This document shows, piece after piece, positions 42,678 to 51,932 of a stretch of DNA of 64,000 bases. Under the pieces are notes generated by a model that saw only the letters and a program-made list of their open reading frames with translations, was not told where the DNA came from and did no database searches. Positions within the stretch are counted from its first letter, which is position 1, and each line of letters starts with the position of its first letter. The position numbers were made by a program, and so were the translations under genes. The stretch comes from Methylotenera_A sp040387095 (GTDB taxonomy: Bacteria > Pseudomonadota > Gammaproteobacteria > Burkholderiales > Methylophilaceae): contig JAZKEJ010000017.1 in assembly GCA_040387095.1 (NCBI GenBank), positions 1-64,000 of the forward strand. Direction: 5' to 3'.

Positions 42678-43370
42678 CTAGTTAACTTGTGCAGATAAGC
42701 GATAACCTGAACCGCGCACCGTTTGAATTAAGTCCTGATGTCCTGATGCGGCAAGCGCGTTACGCAGGCGGCGAATATGCACATCGACCGTGCGATCTTC
42801 AACGAACACGCGGTCACCCCATACCTTATCCAGCAATTGGCTGCGCGTATGCACACGTTCTGCATTGCTCATAAAATAATGCAGTAGTCTAAATTCAGTT
42901 GGGCCCAAATCGATATTGGCTGAATTACCTGTCACACGGTGCGTGGTTGGGTCTAATAATAAACCTTGAATCTCAATTGGGTCGTCCGTCATTTGCGGCG
43001 CACGGCGGCGCAGCACCGCTTTAATACGTGCATTCAATTCGCGCGGACTGAACGGTTTGGTCACATAATCATCGGCACCAACTTCTAAACCGCGCACCTT
43101 ATCGTATTCATCACCGCGCGCAGTTAACATAATAATGGGGATGGATTTAGTGAGGTTGTCCGATTTTAAACGACGTGCATATTCAATGCCGCTCATGCCT
43201 GGCAGCATCCAATCCAGTAAAATTAAATCGGGCATCGTTTCGCGCAGCAACTCTTGTGCATGTTCAACAGATAATGCGCGCAAGGCATTGTGACCAGCTT
43301 GGGTAATGTTTAGCGCAAGCAACTCTTGTATAGCGGGTTCGTCTTCTATCACTAAAATATTTGCAGGCAT
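42678..43370 (-). CDS. phoB: Phosphate-regulon response regulator PhoB
   Basis: A 230-residue OmpR-type regulator that binds Pho boxes when phosphorylated. Receiver domain 1-120: acidic pocket EDE (10-12), phospho-acceptor Asp54 (LILLDWMLPG), Thr83 in MLTARG and Lys105 (VTKPFSPRE). The C-terminal winged helix (about 130-229) includes VEDRTVDVHIRRLRNAL and VRGSGYRLS. It is followed by phoR after a gap of about 110 nt and is preceded by a Pho box, so it is autoregulated. Confidence 0.96.
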   Translation of the reverse strand: MPANILVIEDEPAIQELLALNITQAGHNALRALSVEHAQELLRETMPDLILLDWMLPGMSGIEYARRLKSDNLTKSIPIIMLTARGDEYDKVRGLEVGADDYVTKPFSPRELNARIKAVLRRRAPQMTDDPIEIQGLLLDPTTHRVTGNSANIDLGPTEFRLLHYFMSNAERVHTRSQLLDKVWGDRVFVEDRTVDVHIRRLRNALAASGHQDLIQTVRGSGYRLSAQVN

Positions 43371-43444
43371 TATTTAGTTCCAATCACTTTGTATTGATTC
43401 TTGATATTAATCATTGTTGTAGATTTAGATAACGACGCTATTTT

Positions 43445-43473
43445 GTGACTTTAATATGACATATTAATGACAA
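43445..43473 (-). promoter_or_regulatory. Pho box upstream of phoB
   Basis: On the minus strand TTGTCATTAATATGTCAT (43456-43473) fits the Pho-box consensus (two CTGTCAT half-sites 11 bp apart) at 15 of 18 positions, and a third half-site AGTCAC follows at another 11 bp (43445-43450). It lies about 75-100 bp upstream of the phoB start and points towards it. Confidence 0.8.
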
Positions 43474-43634
43474 ATGTTAAATGTTTTTTTGACGTTGTAA
43501 TCGATGAGTCGAACGGCAATTGCCATTTTTTAAAATTTGTAACACTATGTAATATGTCGACTAACAATAACTAGCGACATGAATGTCTGCACGAAATACC
43601 ACAATGTAATACCGCATCTAATTGAGGGGTTAGC

Positions 43635-45320
43635 ATGGCCGATTTTTTATCAAAAGAACACATTACCGCAAATGGCAATTTTAATCGTTGGTTAGTGCCA
43701 CCAGCCGCTCTGGCTGTGCATCTATCCATCGGTATGGCGTATGGATTCAGTGTGTTTTGGAAGCCACTTGGCAATGCTTTAAAAGATACAGAAGGCAAAC
43801 CACTTGCGGCTTGTGCCGCAGGTGCGACAGATTTTAGCGAGAAATTGGCAGGTACTGCAAAAGCTTTGTTCGCCACCGATTGCAACTGGACGCAGTTTGA
43901 TTTGGGTTGGATGTACACTTTATTTTTTGTATTGCTCGGTTGTTCTGCCGCTTTATGGGGTGGCTGGTTAGAGCGGGCTGGACCACGTAAGGCAGGTTTA
44001 GTATCCACGTTGTGCTGGTGCGGTGGTTTGCTGATTTCCGCTTATGGCGTCTATACACATCAGTTATGGCTAATGTGGCTGGGCAGCGGCGTGATTGGCG
44101 GAATCGGGCTTGGTCTGGGTTATATTTCGCCGGTATCTACACTGATTAAATGGTTTCCGGACAGGCGCGGCATGGCCACAGGCATGGCAATTATGGGATT
44201 TGGAGGCGGCGCTATGATTGGCTCGCCACTCGCCACTAAGCTGATGGCATATTTCGCGACACCAAATAGCGTCGGCGTGTGGCAAACTTTTGTTGTATTG
44301 GCTATTATTTATTCGGTGTTTATGTTGTGCGGCAGCCTGGGCTATCGTGTGCCGCCCACAGGTTGGAAGCCTGCCAACTGGACGCCACCAGCAACGCAAA
44401 AAAGTACTATGATTGCAACCCGCCACGTGCATTTAGACAAGGCACATAAAACTCCACAGTTTTGGTTTCTGTGGCTGGTATTGTGTATGAATGTGTCTGC
44501 AGGAATCGGTATTATCGGTGCTGCAGCACCTATGTTACAAGAAACATTTGGTGGCGCACTCATTGGGCAATTCGATGCCACAAATCAGCCGGTCGGTTTT
44601 GCTGAGATTAAAAAAGATGAAGCCATGACAGCGGCAGCGGCAGCGGTTGGCGCCGGTTTTGTCGGGCTGATCTCACTGTTTAATATTTTTGGACGTATTG
44701 GCTGGGCAAGCGCGTCCGACAAACTTGGGCGCAAGCGCACTTACTTTATATTTTTTATTTTAGGCGCCGCTTTGTATTGTACGGCCACCTATGTCGCTGG
44801 TTTTAAATCGCTAGCTTTGTTTGTAGCTAGCTTTTGCATTATTGCCTCTATGTACGGCGGTGGTTTTTCTACCATTCCGGCCTATCTCGCTGATATGTTC
44901 GGCACGCAGTTTGTTGGCGCCATTCATGGGCGCTTACTCACAGCATGGTCTACTGCCGGTATTTTAGGGCCGGTAGTGGTTAACTACATGCACGATACGC
45001 GCTTGGAAGCAGGTGTGCCGTTTGACCAGATTTATGCACCTATTTTTGTAGTGCTGGCTGGCTTGCTAGTGGTGGGATTTATTGCCAATTTATTGGTCAA
45101 GCCGGTGAGTAACCAATATTTCATGACTGATGGAGAGCTAGAGGCTGAGCGCAAATTAAGTCATGAAAAATCCTTAAAGAACGCAGTAAAAGCGTCGACA
45201 AGTACTTCTGTTTCAAAAAAATATTCAATATTAGTTAAGCTTGCCTGGCCTGCGGTGTTAATTCCGATTGGTTACGGTGTATGGAGTACGGTTCAAAAAG
45301 CATGGGTACTGTTTTCTTAA
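43635..45320 (+). CDS. OFA-family MFS transporter (oxalate/formate antiporter type)
   Basis: A 561-residue 12-helix major facilitator carrier of the OFA group: SIGMAYGFSVFWKPLGNAL in helix 1, the large first loop with two Cys, WGGWLERAGPRKAG (motif A region), GGIGLGLGYISPVSTLIKWFPDRRGMATGMAIMGFGGGAMIGSPLA in helices 4-5. A long central loop and a C-terminal soluble tail extend it. OFA carriers move oxalate, formate or other small acids; in a methylotroph a one-carbon acid is plausible but unproven. It is divergent from phoB and has a strong GAGGGG ribosome binding site. Confidence 0.88.
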   Translation: MADFLSKEHITANGNFNRWLVPPAALAVHLSIGMAYGFSVFWKPLGNALKDTEGKPLAACAAGATDFSEKLAGTAKALFATDCNWTQFDLGWMYTLFFVLLGCSAALWGGWLERAGPRKAGLVSTLCWCGGLLISAYGVYTHQLWLMWLGSGVIGGIGLGLGYISPVSTLIKWFPDRRGMATGMAIMGFGGGAMIGSPLATKLMAYFATPNSVGVWQTFVVLAIIYSVFMLCGSLGYRVPPTGWKPANWTPPATQKSTMIATRHVHLDKAHKTPQFWFLWLVLCMNVSAGIGIIGAAAPMLQETFGGALIGQFDATNQPVGFAEIKKDEAMTAAAAAVGAGFVGLISLFNIFGRIGWASASDKLGRKRTYFIFFILGAALYCTATYVAGFKSLALFVASFCIIASMYGGGFSTIPAYLADMFGTQFVGAIHGRLLTAWSTAGILGPVVVNYMHDTRLEAGVPFDQIYAPIFVVLAGLLVVGFIANLLVKPVSNQYFMTDGELEAERKLSHEKSLKNAVKASTSTSVSKKYSILVKLAWPAVLIPIGYGVWSTVQKAWVLFS

Positions 45321-45408
45321 ATGCTATTAACAATTACTGGACAAGCTGACGATTTGTGTCACCTAAGATAATGTAAAATAGATGTTTTAGGCATGAATAG
45401 AGAATCAA

Positions 45409-45858
45409 GTGGATAAAATTAACATTAATTTAAACGGTACAGGTAAGAAAATCGGTGTGGTGCTGTCACGTTTTAACAGTAATATCGGTGATGGTTTATT
45501 AGCGGCTTGCTATGCAGAGCTTTTAAAATTAGGCGTCAGCGCAGCAGATATCCGTATCGCAACAGTGCCTGGCGCGTTGGAAGCACCGCTGATATTGCAG
45601 CATATGGCATTAAGCGAACAATATGATGCGCTAATTGCTTTGGGTGCGATTATTCGTGGTGAGACCTATCATTTTGAAGTAGTTTCAAACGAGTCTGCAC
45701 GTGGTATTTCAGAGGTTCAGCTAAACACAGGCATCCCGGTTGCCAATGCAGTGTTAACCACAGAAGATGACGACCAAGCGATCGTGCGTATGCAAACTAA
45801 AGGCGCAGAAGCTGCACAAGTGGCGATTGAAATGGCTAATCTGGTACATGCGTTATGA
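45409..45858 (+). CDS. ribH: 6,7-Dimethyl-8-ribityllumazine synthase
   Basis: Penultimate enzyme of riboflavin synthesis; forms icosahedral or pentameric shells. 149 residues with SRFNSNIGDGLL, TVPGALEAPL, ALGAIIRGETYHFEVVSNESARGI (active-site His in the TYHFE) and GIPVANAVLTTEDDDQA. The start is GTG at 45409. It overlaps nusB by 4 bases (the ribH TGA lies within ATGATTATTC), the classic ribH-nusB pair. No FMN riboswitch is seen upstream and no other rib gene is near. Confidence 0.95.
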   Translation: MDKININLNGTGKKIGVVLSRFNSNIGDGLLAACYAELLKLGVSAADIRIATVPGALEAPLILQHMALSEQYDALIALGAIIRGETYHFEVVSNESARGISEVQLNTGIPVANAVLTTEDDDQAIVRMQTKGAEAAQVAIEMANLVHAL

Positions 45859-46352
45859 TTATTCCAAAAGCGGATGCAATAGAACAAGCCAAAACTGAAG
45901 CAGCAGCCAAGCCTGCTAAAAAAGTTAAAACCAGCCAAAACCGCCGTAAATCACGCGAATTGGTATTGAAAGCTGTTTATCGTGGCATGATTAATGCTTC
46001 TGAACTAAAACAGATTATTGCAGATGCAAAAGAAGACCCTGAATTTGTGAAAGCAGATGAAGCCTATTTTAGGCATTTGTTAGAAGGGGTAACAGGTAAA
46101 GTAAGCGAGCTAGACAACCAAGTGGCGGCATTTATTGATAGAAAGATTGAGGAATTAAGTCCCATAGAGCATGCAATTTTACGTATTTCATCGTTTGAGC
46201 TCATGTTTGATATGACGATTCCGTATCGAGTTGCCATTAACGAAGGTGTTGAGTTGGCTAAGCTATATGGTGGCGCAGATGGGCATAAATATATTAATGG
46301 TGTTTTAGATAAAGTGGCTGCAGCAGTCAGGCCACAAGAGTTTAGAAGATAA
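45855..46352 (+). CDS. nusB: Transcription antitermination factor NusB
   Basis: Binds BoxA RNA with NusE to support antitermination in rRNA operons. 165 residues; helical core starts at about 32 (RRKSRELVLKAVYRGM) and includes FIDRKIEELSPIEHAILRISSFELMFDMTIPYRVAINEGVELAKLYGG and KYINGVLDKVAA. It has a Lys/Ala-rich N-terminal extension of about 28 residues not in E. coli NusB (139). It is translationally coupled to ribH. Confidence 0.94.
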   Translation: MIIPKADAIEQAKTEAAAKPAKKVKTSQNRRKSRELVLKAVYRGMINASELKQIIADAKEDPEFVKADEAYFRHLLEGVTGKVSELDNQVAAFIDRKIEELSPIEHAILRISSFELMFDMTIPYRVAINEGVELAKLYGGADGHKYINGVLDKVAAAVRPQEFRR

Positions 46353-46844
46353 CTTTTATTGATTGTTGTCTTTATAAGCTTAACCAAGTTTACTGTTAAA
46401 AATTTTGGCATAAAAATGTTATTAAGCCGTCATAAAGTTTTTACTTATTATTGGAAGGTTGGAGTTTGTTAAAAATGCGTTGGAAATCGGACTGGAAGCT
46501 TGCCTGAGTGCTATCGCATAATTTAAGCTTGGCATCATCTTAATTAAAACTGCTGATTCAAACAGCCCAAATCAAGCCTAATGCAAATGCACAATTAGCA
46601 ACATCTGTGACAGAAAATCGACTAAATACTGTTGTTAATTGGCAAGCGGTGAACTGGTGTTAAGCCTTATTTCAACCAGCGCTACGATTTAGCGATGGCT
46701 TTTTAATGGTGAATTTGCTACGGCAATTCGCCATTTGAATGCTAACTAAATGATGGTGAATAAAAAGTTAGAAACAATGCTGAAAATCGCCATCACACAG
46801 GTGATGGAGTTACAGAAGTTTTTTTAAAAATGTGTGGTTAAAGT
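46353..46844. other. Long intergenic region before the PP2C gene
   Basis: 492 bases with no credible gene. An imperfect hairpin AATGGTGAATTTGC (46705-46718) / GCAATTCGCCATT (46723-46735), with one mismatch and one bulge, is the clearest structure; a second ATCACACAGGTGAT-type short repeat lies near 46790. It holds the promoter of the PP2C-FHA-HD-GYP genes and possibly a small RNA or decayed gene. Confidence 0.5.
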
Positions 46845-47666
46845 ATGAATGTAGAGCATGCAATTAAAGTGGCCAGATTGACAGATGTTGGCCTGCACCG
46901 CGATCACAATGAAGATGCTGTTGCCAGTGACTTATCAATCGGGTTATTAGTGCTTGCTGACGGAATGGGAGGCTACAACGCCGGAGAAGTGGCGAGCGAA
47001 ATTGCTGTATTAACACTTACCGCGGAAATTACAGAAGCCATGCGGCATAAAGACGCAATAAAATTAATGCCAGGTTTATTGCCGGAATCACAGATGTTAA
47101 TGAGTGCGATTGAAAAAGCCAACGCAACTATTTACCAAATATCTCAAAAGCAGCCGCAATGCGCTGGCATGGGGACGACATTGGTAGCAGGTATTTTTAC
47201 TGACAATAAGCTTGTGGTCGGACATATTGGTGATTCGCGATTGTATTGTTTGCGCCATGGAAGTCTGATTCAGGTTACCGAGGATCATTCTTTATTACAG
47301 GAGCAACTGAACTCGGGTTTGATTACAATTGAGCAAGCTAAAGTAGCTAGCCATAAAAATTTAGTGACGCGTGCTTTGGGTATTGACCCTGAGGTTGAGC
47401 CAGAAGTGCAAGAGATTGATGTAGAAGTTGGCGATGTATTTTTACTCTGTTCCGATGGTTTAACAGACATGGTTGAAGATGATTTGATTGAAGAAATATT
47501 GCTTAATACAAAAGGCAATGTAGAACAGGCTGCTGCTAAATTGGTGCAAACGGCTAATGAATCAGGTGGAAAAGATAATATTTCAGTCGTCATCGCAACA
47601 ATTGAAAAATCATTTTCTGCGGAAAATCGATGGGTTAAAAATCTGTTCGGACGCGCTAAAAATTAA
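46845..47666 (+). CDS. PP2C-family Ser/Thr protein phosphatase
   Basis: A 273-residue bacterial PPM/PP2C phosphatase of the Stp/PppA kind, reversing Ser/Thr phosphorylation in the cytoplasm. All motifs with the metal-binding aspartates are present: GLHRDHNEDAV (about 17-27), LADGMGGYNAG (about 37-47), HIGDSRLYCL (about 126-135), LCSDGLTDMVEDD and GGKDNISVV. It is the first of three same-strand genes with FHA and HD-GYP proteins. No kinase is in the window, though one would be expected elsewhere. Confidence 0.93.
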   Translation: MNVEHAIKVARLTDVGLHRDHNEDAVASDLSIGLLVLADGMGGYNAGEVASEIAVLTLTAEITEAMRHKDAIKLMPGLLPESQMLMSAIEKANATIYQISQKQPQCAGMGTTLVAGIFTDNKLVVGHIGDSRLYCLRHGSLIQVTEDHSLLQEQLNSGLITIEQAKVASHKNLVTRALGIDPEVEPEVQEIDVEVGDVFLLCSDGLTDMVEDDLIEEILLNTKGNVEQAAAKLVQTANESGGKDNISVVIATIEKSFSAENRWVKNLFGRAKN

Positions 47667-47757
47667 AGAGTTTAATTTAGAGAGTTATAAAGATACGTTG
47701 AGTACTGTAATTGTGTGAAATAAAGTAAGCGTTGGTTAGTTAACAATAAGGGTCATC

Positions 47758-48543
47758 ATGGCAAAGTTACATTTTTTGTTGGACGGTAATTCGTTGGGGG
47801 AATTTGCACTCGATAAAGAGCGTATTTCCATAGGCCGTCGTCCTGGCAATCAAATTCATATTGATAATTTGGCGGTGAGCGGTGAACATGCGGTGATTGT
47901 TACTATTGGCAATGATTCTTTTTTAGAAGATTTGAATAGCACCAACGGAACCATGGTGAATGGTAAAGCCGTTAAAAAATACGTGTTACAGCATGATGAT
48001 GTGATTGAGTTTGGTAAGTATCAACTTAAGTATATCAATGAGCGCCAAACAGACGTTACACATCATGATGGTTTTGAGAAAACCATGATGCTGATGCCAT
48101 CCAAGCAAGCACAACCAATTGCTGAGAAGGCTGATGAGAAAGCTTCAACAAAGGCAGATTTAGTTGAAGAAAGTAATTTATCTCACGCAGAGCCGAATGC
48201 AGCACAAGACGAAAAAACGGTTTTAGATTCTACTGAGTCTTCTATTAAATCGCCTGTTACACCTGCTGTTGGCAATAGTAGAAATATTGCACGTTTACAG
48301 GTGTTAACTGGAGCTAGTGCAGGCCGCGAACTAATGTTAAATAAAACAATGACAACTTTAGGGAAGCCTGGCTCGCAAGTGGCGGTTATCAATAAGCGCC
48401 CCAATGGATATTTTATTACGCATGTGGGCGGCAATAGTTTGCCAGCTGTAAATGGACAAACCATCGGCGTGCAAGCGCATGCTTTGAATCATGGCGATAT
48501 AGTTGACCTGGCAGGCACAAAAATGGAATTTTTTTTAGATTAA
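47758..48543 (+). CDS. FHA-domain protein (two FHA folds)
   Basis: A 261-residue cytoplasmic adaptor that should bind phosphothreonine. FHA 1 (about 5-92) keeps the key residues: GRR, SGEHA, and NSTNGTMVNG. A polar linker (about 100-165) follows. The C-terminal segment (about 170-261, LNKTMTTLGKPGSQVAV...GNSLPAVNGQTIG) has FHA spacing but lacks the conserved S-x-x-H, so it is probably a degenerate second FHA. It sits between the phosphatase and the HD-GYP gene. Confidence 0.9.
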   Translation: MAKLHFLLDGNSLGEFALDKERISIGRRPGNQIHIDNLAVSGEHAVIVTIGNDSFLEDLNSTNGTMVNGKAVKKYVLQHDDVIEFGKYQLKYINERQTDVTHHDGFEKTMMLMPSKQAQPIAEKADEKASTKADLVEESNLSHAEPNAAQDEKTVLDSTESSIKSPVTPAVGNSRNIARLQVLTGASAGRELMLNKTMTTLGKPGSQVAVINKRPNGYFITHVGGNSLPAVNGQTIGVQAHALNHGDIVDLAGTKMEFFLD

Positions 48544-48616
48544 GTCATCAGGCTTAATGTGCATTTAACAATCATTTTGTGCTGCTAATGCAATAAAAAT
48601 AATTGGAAAACCAGAT

Positions 48617-50248
48617 TTGCTTAACCAAAAAAACGTATTAAATCAGCTTGAGCGGCTTAACTCGATTGGCGTTGCGCTTTCGGCAGAGCATGATAACCAG
48701 CGATTACTTGAAATTATTTTGCTGGGTGCTAAAGAGTTAACCAATGCAGATGGCGGTACTTTATATACTGTTACAGACGATAAAAAGTTAAAGTTCGAGA
48801 TTTTACGTAATCTAAGTTTGAATGTTGCGATGGGAGGCACGACTGGTCAACCCATACCTTTTCCGCCCTTGCCGATTTACGCAGAGGACGGCAAGCCAAA
48901 TCTAACTATGGTGGCGGTATATAGCGTTGCCAATGCAAAAACCGTGAATATTCCAGACGCTTACCTGACCGAAGGATTTGATTTTTCAGGTACAGCAAAA
49001 TTTGATAAAAAAATGGGTTATCGCTCGCAATCGTTTTTAACGGTTCCAATGAAAAACCACGAAAATGAAATTATTGGCGTATTACAGCTCATTAATGCGA
49101 TTGACCCGCTTAGCAATGAAATTATTGCCTTTTCAGATTCGCATCAACGTTTGGTTGAATCGCTCGCTTCACAAGCAGCCGTTGCATTAACCAATCAAAA
49201 CCTAATCAATGGTCTTAAAAACTTATTTGAGTCGTTTATTAAGTTAATTGCAGATGCAATTGACGAAAAATCGCCTTATACAGGCGGACACTGTCAGCGC
49301 GTGCCAGAGTTGACCATGATGCTGGCAGAGGCAGCGGTGAAAGCTAATAGTGGCCCATTGCGCGATTTTAAGATGACAGAAAAAGAAATTTATGAGCTTA
49401 ATATTGCTGCCTGGTTGCACGATTGCGGCAAAGTCACCACACCAGAATCGGTGATGGATAAAGCGACTAAATTAGAAACCACTTTTGACCGTATCCACTT
49501 GATCGACCAGCGCTTTGAATTGTTGAAAACTCAGCGTGAAAACACGCATTTGCGCAAAGCAATGGATGAAATGCGAAGTGGTAAATCGGTAAATGCCAAG
49601 TATATTGAGCATGGCATAAATGTCATCAAAAAGCAGTTGGATGATGACAAGAACTTTATTCGCAAAATCAATTTTGGCAGCGAGTTTATGAAGCCAGAAG
49701 ATCAACAGCGTGTGCGCGATATTGCCAATTATGAATATTTAAGCGATTCAGGGCATTCGCTCAAGTTTTTAAGCGAAAACGAAGTCTATAACCTGACGAT
49801 TGAGCGCGGCACTTTAACGCCAGAAGAGCGCACGATTATTAATAATCATATTGTGGTGACCATTAATATGTTGGAAGCCTTACCTTACCCAAAGGACTTA
49901 AGACGTGTGCCAGAATATGCGGGAGGCCATCACGAGCGCATGGATGGCAAAGGCTATCCAAAAGGTCTAACGCGCGAGCAAATGTCGATACCAGCACGCA
50001 TAATGGGAATCGCGGATATTTTTGAGGCATTGACGTCTAAAGATAGGCCTTATAAACGTGCCAAATCGCTTTCTGAAACCTTGAATATTTTAGGCAACAT
50101 GAAATTAGATAATCATATTGACCCAGATATTTTTGATTTATTCGTTCGTGAAAAAATTTACCTACGCTATGCCGAAAAGTTTCTAGAAGCCGAGCAAATT
50201 GATGAAGTGATCGTAGCGAATATTCCAGGCTATGCCGTTGAAAATTAA
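48617..50248 (+). CDS. GAF-HD-GYP phosphodiesterase (cyclic-di-GMP type)
   Basis: A 543-residue signalling protein. GAF domain about 25-195; HD-GYP domain from about 205. The metal site is kept: HxxRVPEL region, H268-D269 (WLHDCGKV), HH 438-439 and the GYP 446-448 (GKGYPKG), then RIMGIADIFEALTSKDRPYK. Between the HD and HH segments there are about 165 residues, clearly longer than in compact HD-GYP proteins. GYP intact predicts c-di-GMP or cGAMP hydrolysis. TTG start at 48617 with GGAAAA upstream. No membrane segment. Confidence 0.9.
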   Translation: MLNQKNVLNQLERLNSIGVALSAEHDNQRLLEIILLGAKELTNADGGTLYTVTDDKKLKFEILRNLSLNVAMGGTTGQPIPFPPLPIYAEDGKPNLTMVAVYSVANAKTVNIPDAYLTEGFDFSGTAKFDKKMGYRSQSFLTVPMKNHENEIIGVLQLINAIDPLSNEIIAFSDSHQRLVESLASQAAVALTNQNLINGLKNLFESFIKLIADAIDEKSPYTGGHCQRVPELTMMLAEAAVKANSGPLRDFKMTEKEIYELNIAAWLHDCGKVTTPESVMDKATKLETTFDRIHLIDQRFELLKTQRENTHLRKAMDEMRSGKSVNAKYIEHGINVIKKQLDDDKNFIRKINFGSEFMKPEDQQRVRDIANYEYLSDSGHSLKFLSENEVYNLTIERGTLTPEERTIINNHIVVTINMLEALPYPKDLRRVPEYAGGHHERMDGKGYPKGLTREQMSIPARIMGIADIFEALTSKDRPYKRAKSLSETLNILGNMKLDNHIDPDIFDLFVREKIYLRYAEKFLEAEQIDEVIVANIPGYAVEN

Positions 50249-50266
50249 TACTAAAAATCAGCCAGA

Positions 50267-50533
50267 TTAGACGCTGAATTTTTTAGCGGCTTGTATTAAA
50301 TCGTCTAGCTTTTCCAACGAAACTGCATGAAAAAATGGTCCATTTGGTATCAAACGTACATTTGGCCCAATCTGACAGAACCCCAAACATGGCGATTCTT
50401 CTATCTCGATTGCCAGCTTATTTTGCTGTAATTGTTGCGTTAGGCTCGCCAATATTTCTTTACTGTCACGTGCTGCGCAAGACGGATTATTTGGATTGGC
50501 GCGATAGTTAGTACACACTAATATTTTTTTCAT
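50267..50533 (-). CDS. Thioredoxin-fold [2Fe-2S] ferredoxin
   Basis: An 88-residue protein of the shethna-like thioredoxin-fold [2Fe-2S] group, related to the NuoE C-terminal domain: KKILVCTNYRANPNNPSCAARDS at the N-terminus and SPCLGFCQIGPNVRLIPNGPFFHAV later, giving four cluster cysteines (C7, C18, C49, C53). It is probably a soluble electron carrier. It converges with the HD-GYP gene, only 18 nt apart. Confidence 0.86.
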   Translation of the reverse strand: MKKILVCTNYRANPNNPSCAARDSKEILASLTQQLQQNKLAIEIEESPCLGFCQIGPNVRLIPNGPFFHAVSLEKLDDLIQAAKKFSV

Positions 50534-50584
50534 TTTTAATTTCAGTGTTTAGCCTGATCAATCAAAATTGACACAATTGAATGG

Positions 50585-51319
50585 TTATAACTGCTGCGAC
50601 TGACAGCCATCCGCATTGAGCATCAAGTAGCTGCCTTGCTCATACCAATCACCTAGCACCCAGCGTTCACATGAATGTCCATCCAGCGCAATAGAATGTA
50701 GCTGTGGCCTGTGCGTATGACCATGAATAAACAAAGGTGGGTAATTATTTACGCGTAGCAATGTTGCTACTGCCTGCGAATTTACATCCATAATCGACAT
50801 GCTTTTATGGGATTTTTCTAGCGTGCTTTTAATGCGGAGATCTTCGATGTAAGCAATACGTTGGTTCAAAGGCTGACTTAAAAACTGGTTTTGCCAAGCA
50901 TGTGAACGTACTTGCTGCCGAAATTGCTGGTAAGCGATATCATCGGTGCAAAGCTCGTCACCATGACTTAGTAAGACTGGTTTGCCGTAAAGATGCAACA
51001 AGGTTGGATCAGGCAGTATAGTGATGTTGGCAGCCTTTGCAAAACTTTCGCCTAATAAGAAATCGCGATTGCCATGCATCAAAAAAGTATTAACGCCTTG
51101 CTGGCTAAGGCTTTTTAACGCCTGGATGGCGGCCTGATGCAGACCAATACCCATCGCATCATCACCTGGCCAATATTCAAATAGATCGCCCAAGATATAC
51201 AGCGCTTGGGCTTTTATTGCTATTTTTTGTAAAAAAACAATAAAAGCCTGAGTAATGTGTGGCCGTGAATCACATAAATGCAAATCAGAAATAAATAAGC
51301 TGCGTGCTAGTTGGCTCAT
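50585..51319 (-). CDS. lpxH: UDP-2,3-diacylglucosamine diphosphatase
   Basis: Fourth step of lipid A synthesis (UDP-diacylglucosamine to lipid X) at the inner membrane. 244 residues with the metallophosphatase motifs ISDLHLCD (9-16), GDLFEYWPGDD, GNRDFLLG, LSHGDELCTDD and HGHTHRP. It is the last gene of the ppiA-ppiB-lpxH group read leftward, a typical proteobacterial order next to cysS. Confidence 0.95.
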   Translation of the reverse strand: MSQLARSLFISDLHLCDSRPHITQAFIVFLQKIAIKAQALYILGDLFEYWPGDDAMGIGLHQAAIQALKSLSQQGVNTFLMHGNRDFLLGESFAKAANITILPDPTLLHLYGKPVLLSHGDELCTDDIAYQQFRQQVRSHAWQNQFLSQPLNQRIAYIEDLRIKSTLEKSHKSMSIMDVNSQAVATLLRVNNYPPLFIHGHTHRPQLHSIALDGHSCERWVLGDWYEQGSYLMLNADGCQSQQL

Positions 51320-51371
51320 TAAATCAGTCAGCGATTAAATTTTTCGTTGCATTTAATTGAATAAATCTAAT

Positions 51372-51863
51372 TTAGCAAACAGTGGCTTTTTCGATGATAA
51401 CTGGCTCGACTGGCACATCTTGATGACCTGCTTTATTTCCAGTTTTAACTGCTTTTATTTTATCTACAATGTCCATGCCTTCAATAACTTTGCCAAACAC
51501 ACAGTAGCCCCAGCCACTAGAAGTTTGTGCAGTGTGGTTTAAAAAATTATTATCACCTACATTAATAAAAAACTGGCTACTGGCAGAATCAGGAATAGAA
51601 GTACGCGCCATGGCAATGGTATATTTATCATTGCTCAGGCCATTATCGGCCTCATTTTTAATCTCAGCGACAGTTTTTTTTTGTTTCATACTGGTGTCAA
51701 AACCACCGCCTTGAATCATAAAACCATCAATCACACGATGAAAAATCACATCAGCGTAAAAGCCATTTTCTACATATTGCAAAAAGTTAGCGACAGTAAT
51801 GGGTGCTTTTTCAGCGTTAAGTTCAAGTGTAATGTCACCAAAGTTGGTAGTAAGTTTAACCAC
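51372..51863 (-). CDS. ppiB: Cytoplasmic peptidyl-prolyl cis-trans isomerase (cyclophilin B)
   Basis: 163-residue single-domain cyclophilin without signal peptide. Active-site positions are present: FHRVIDGFMIQGG, ARTSIPDSASSQFFINVGDN and GYCVFGKVIEGMDIV. It begins 69 nt after ppiA, whose sequence it resembles, so the two are paralogues in tandem. Confidence 0.95.
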   Translation of the reverse strand: MVKLTTNFGDITLELNAEKAPITVANFLQYVENGFYADVIFHRVIDGFMIQGGGFDTSMKQKKTVAEIKNEADNGLSNDKYTIAMARTSIPDSASSQFFINVGDNNFLNHTAQTSSGWGYCVFGKVIEGMDIVDKIKAVKTGNKAGHQDVPVEPVIIEKATVC

Positions 51864-51932
51864 GAGTAGATCCTTTTAAAAAACGAATAGTTTGAATAGG
51901 TACAAGCAAGCCTGCTTATTGATTAAGGTAGC

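Noticed and set aside
46550..46670. Peptide-like stretch TENRLNTVVNWQAVNW in one frame, reminiscent of haemagglutinin-type exoproteins
   Set aside because: Only about 45 codons between stops, no start, and similarity by eye is too short to trust.
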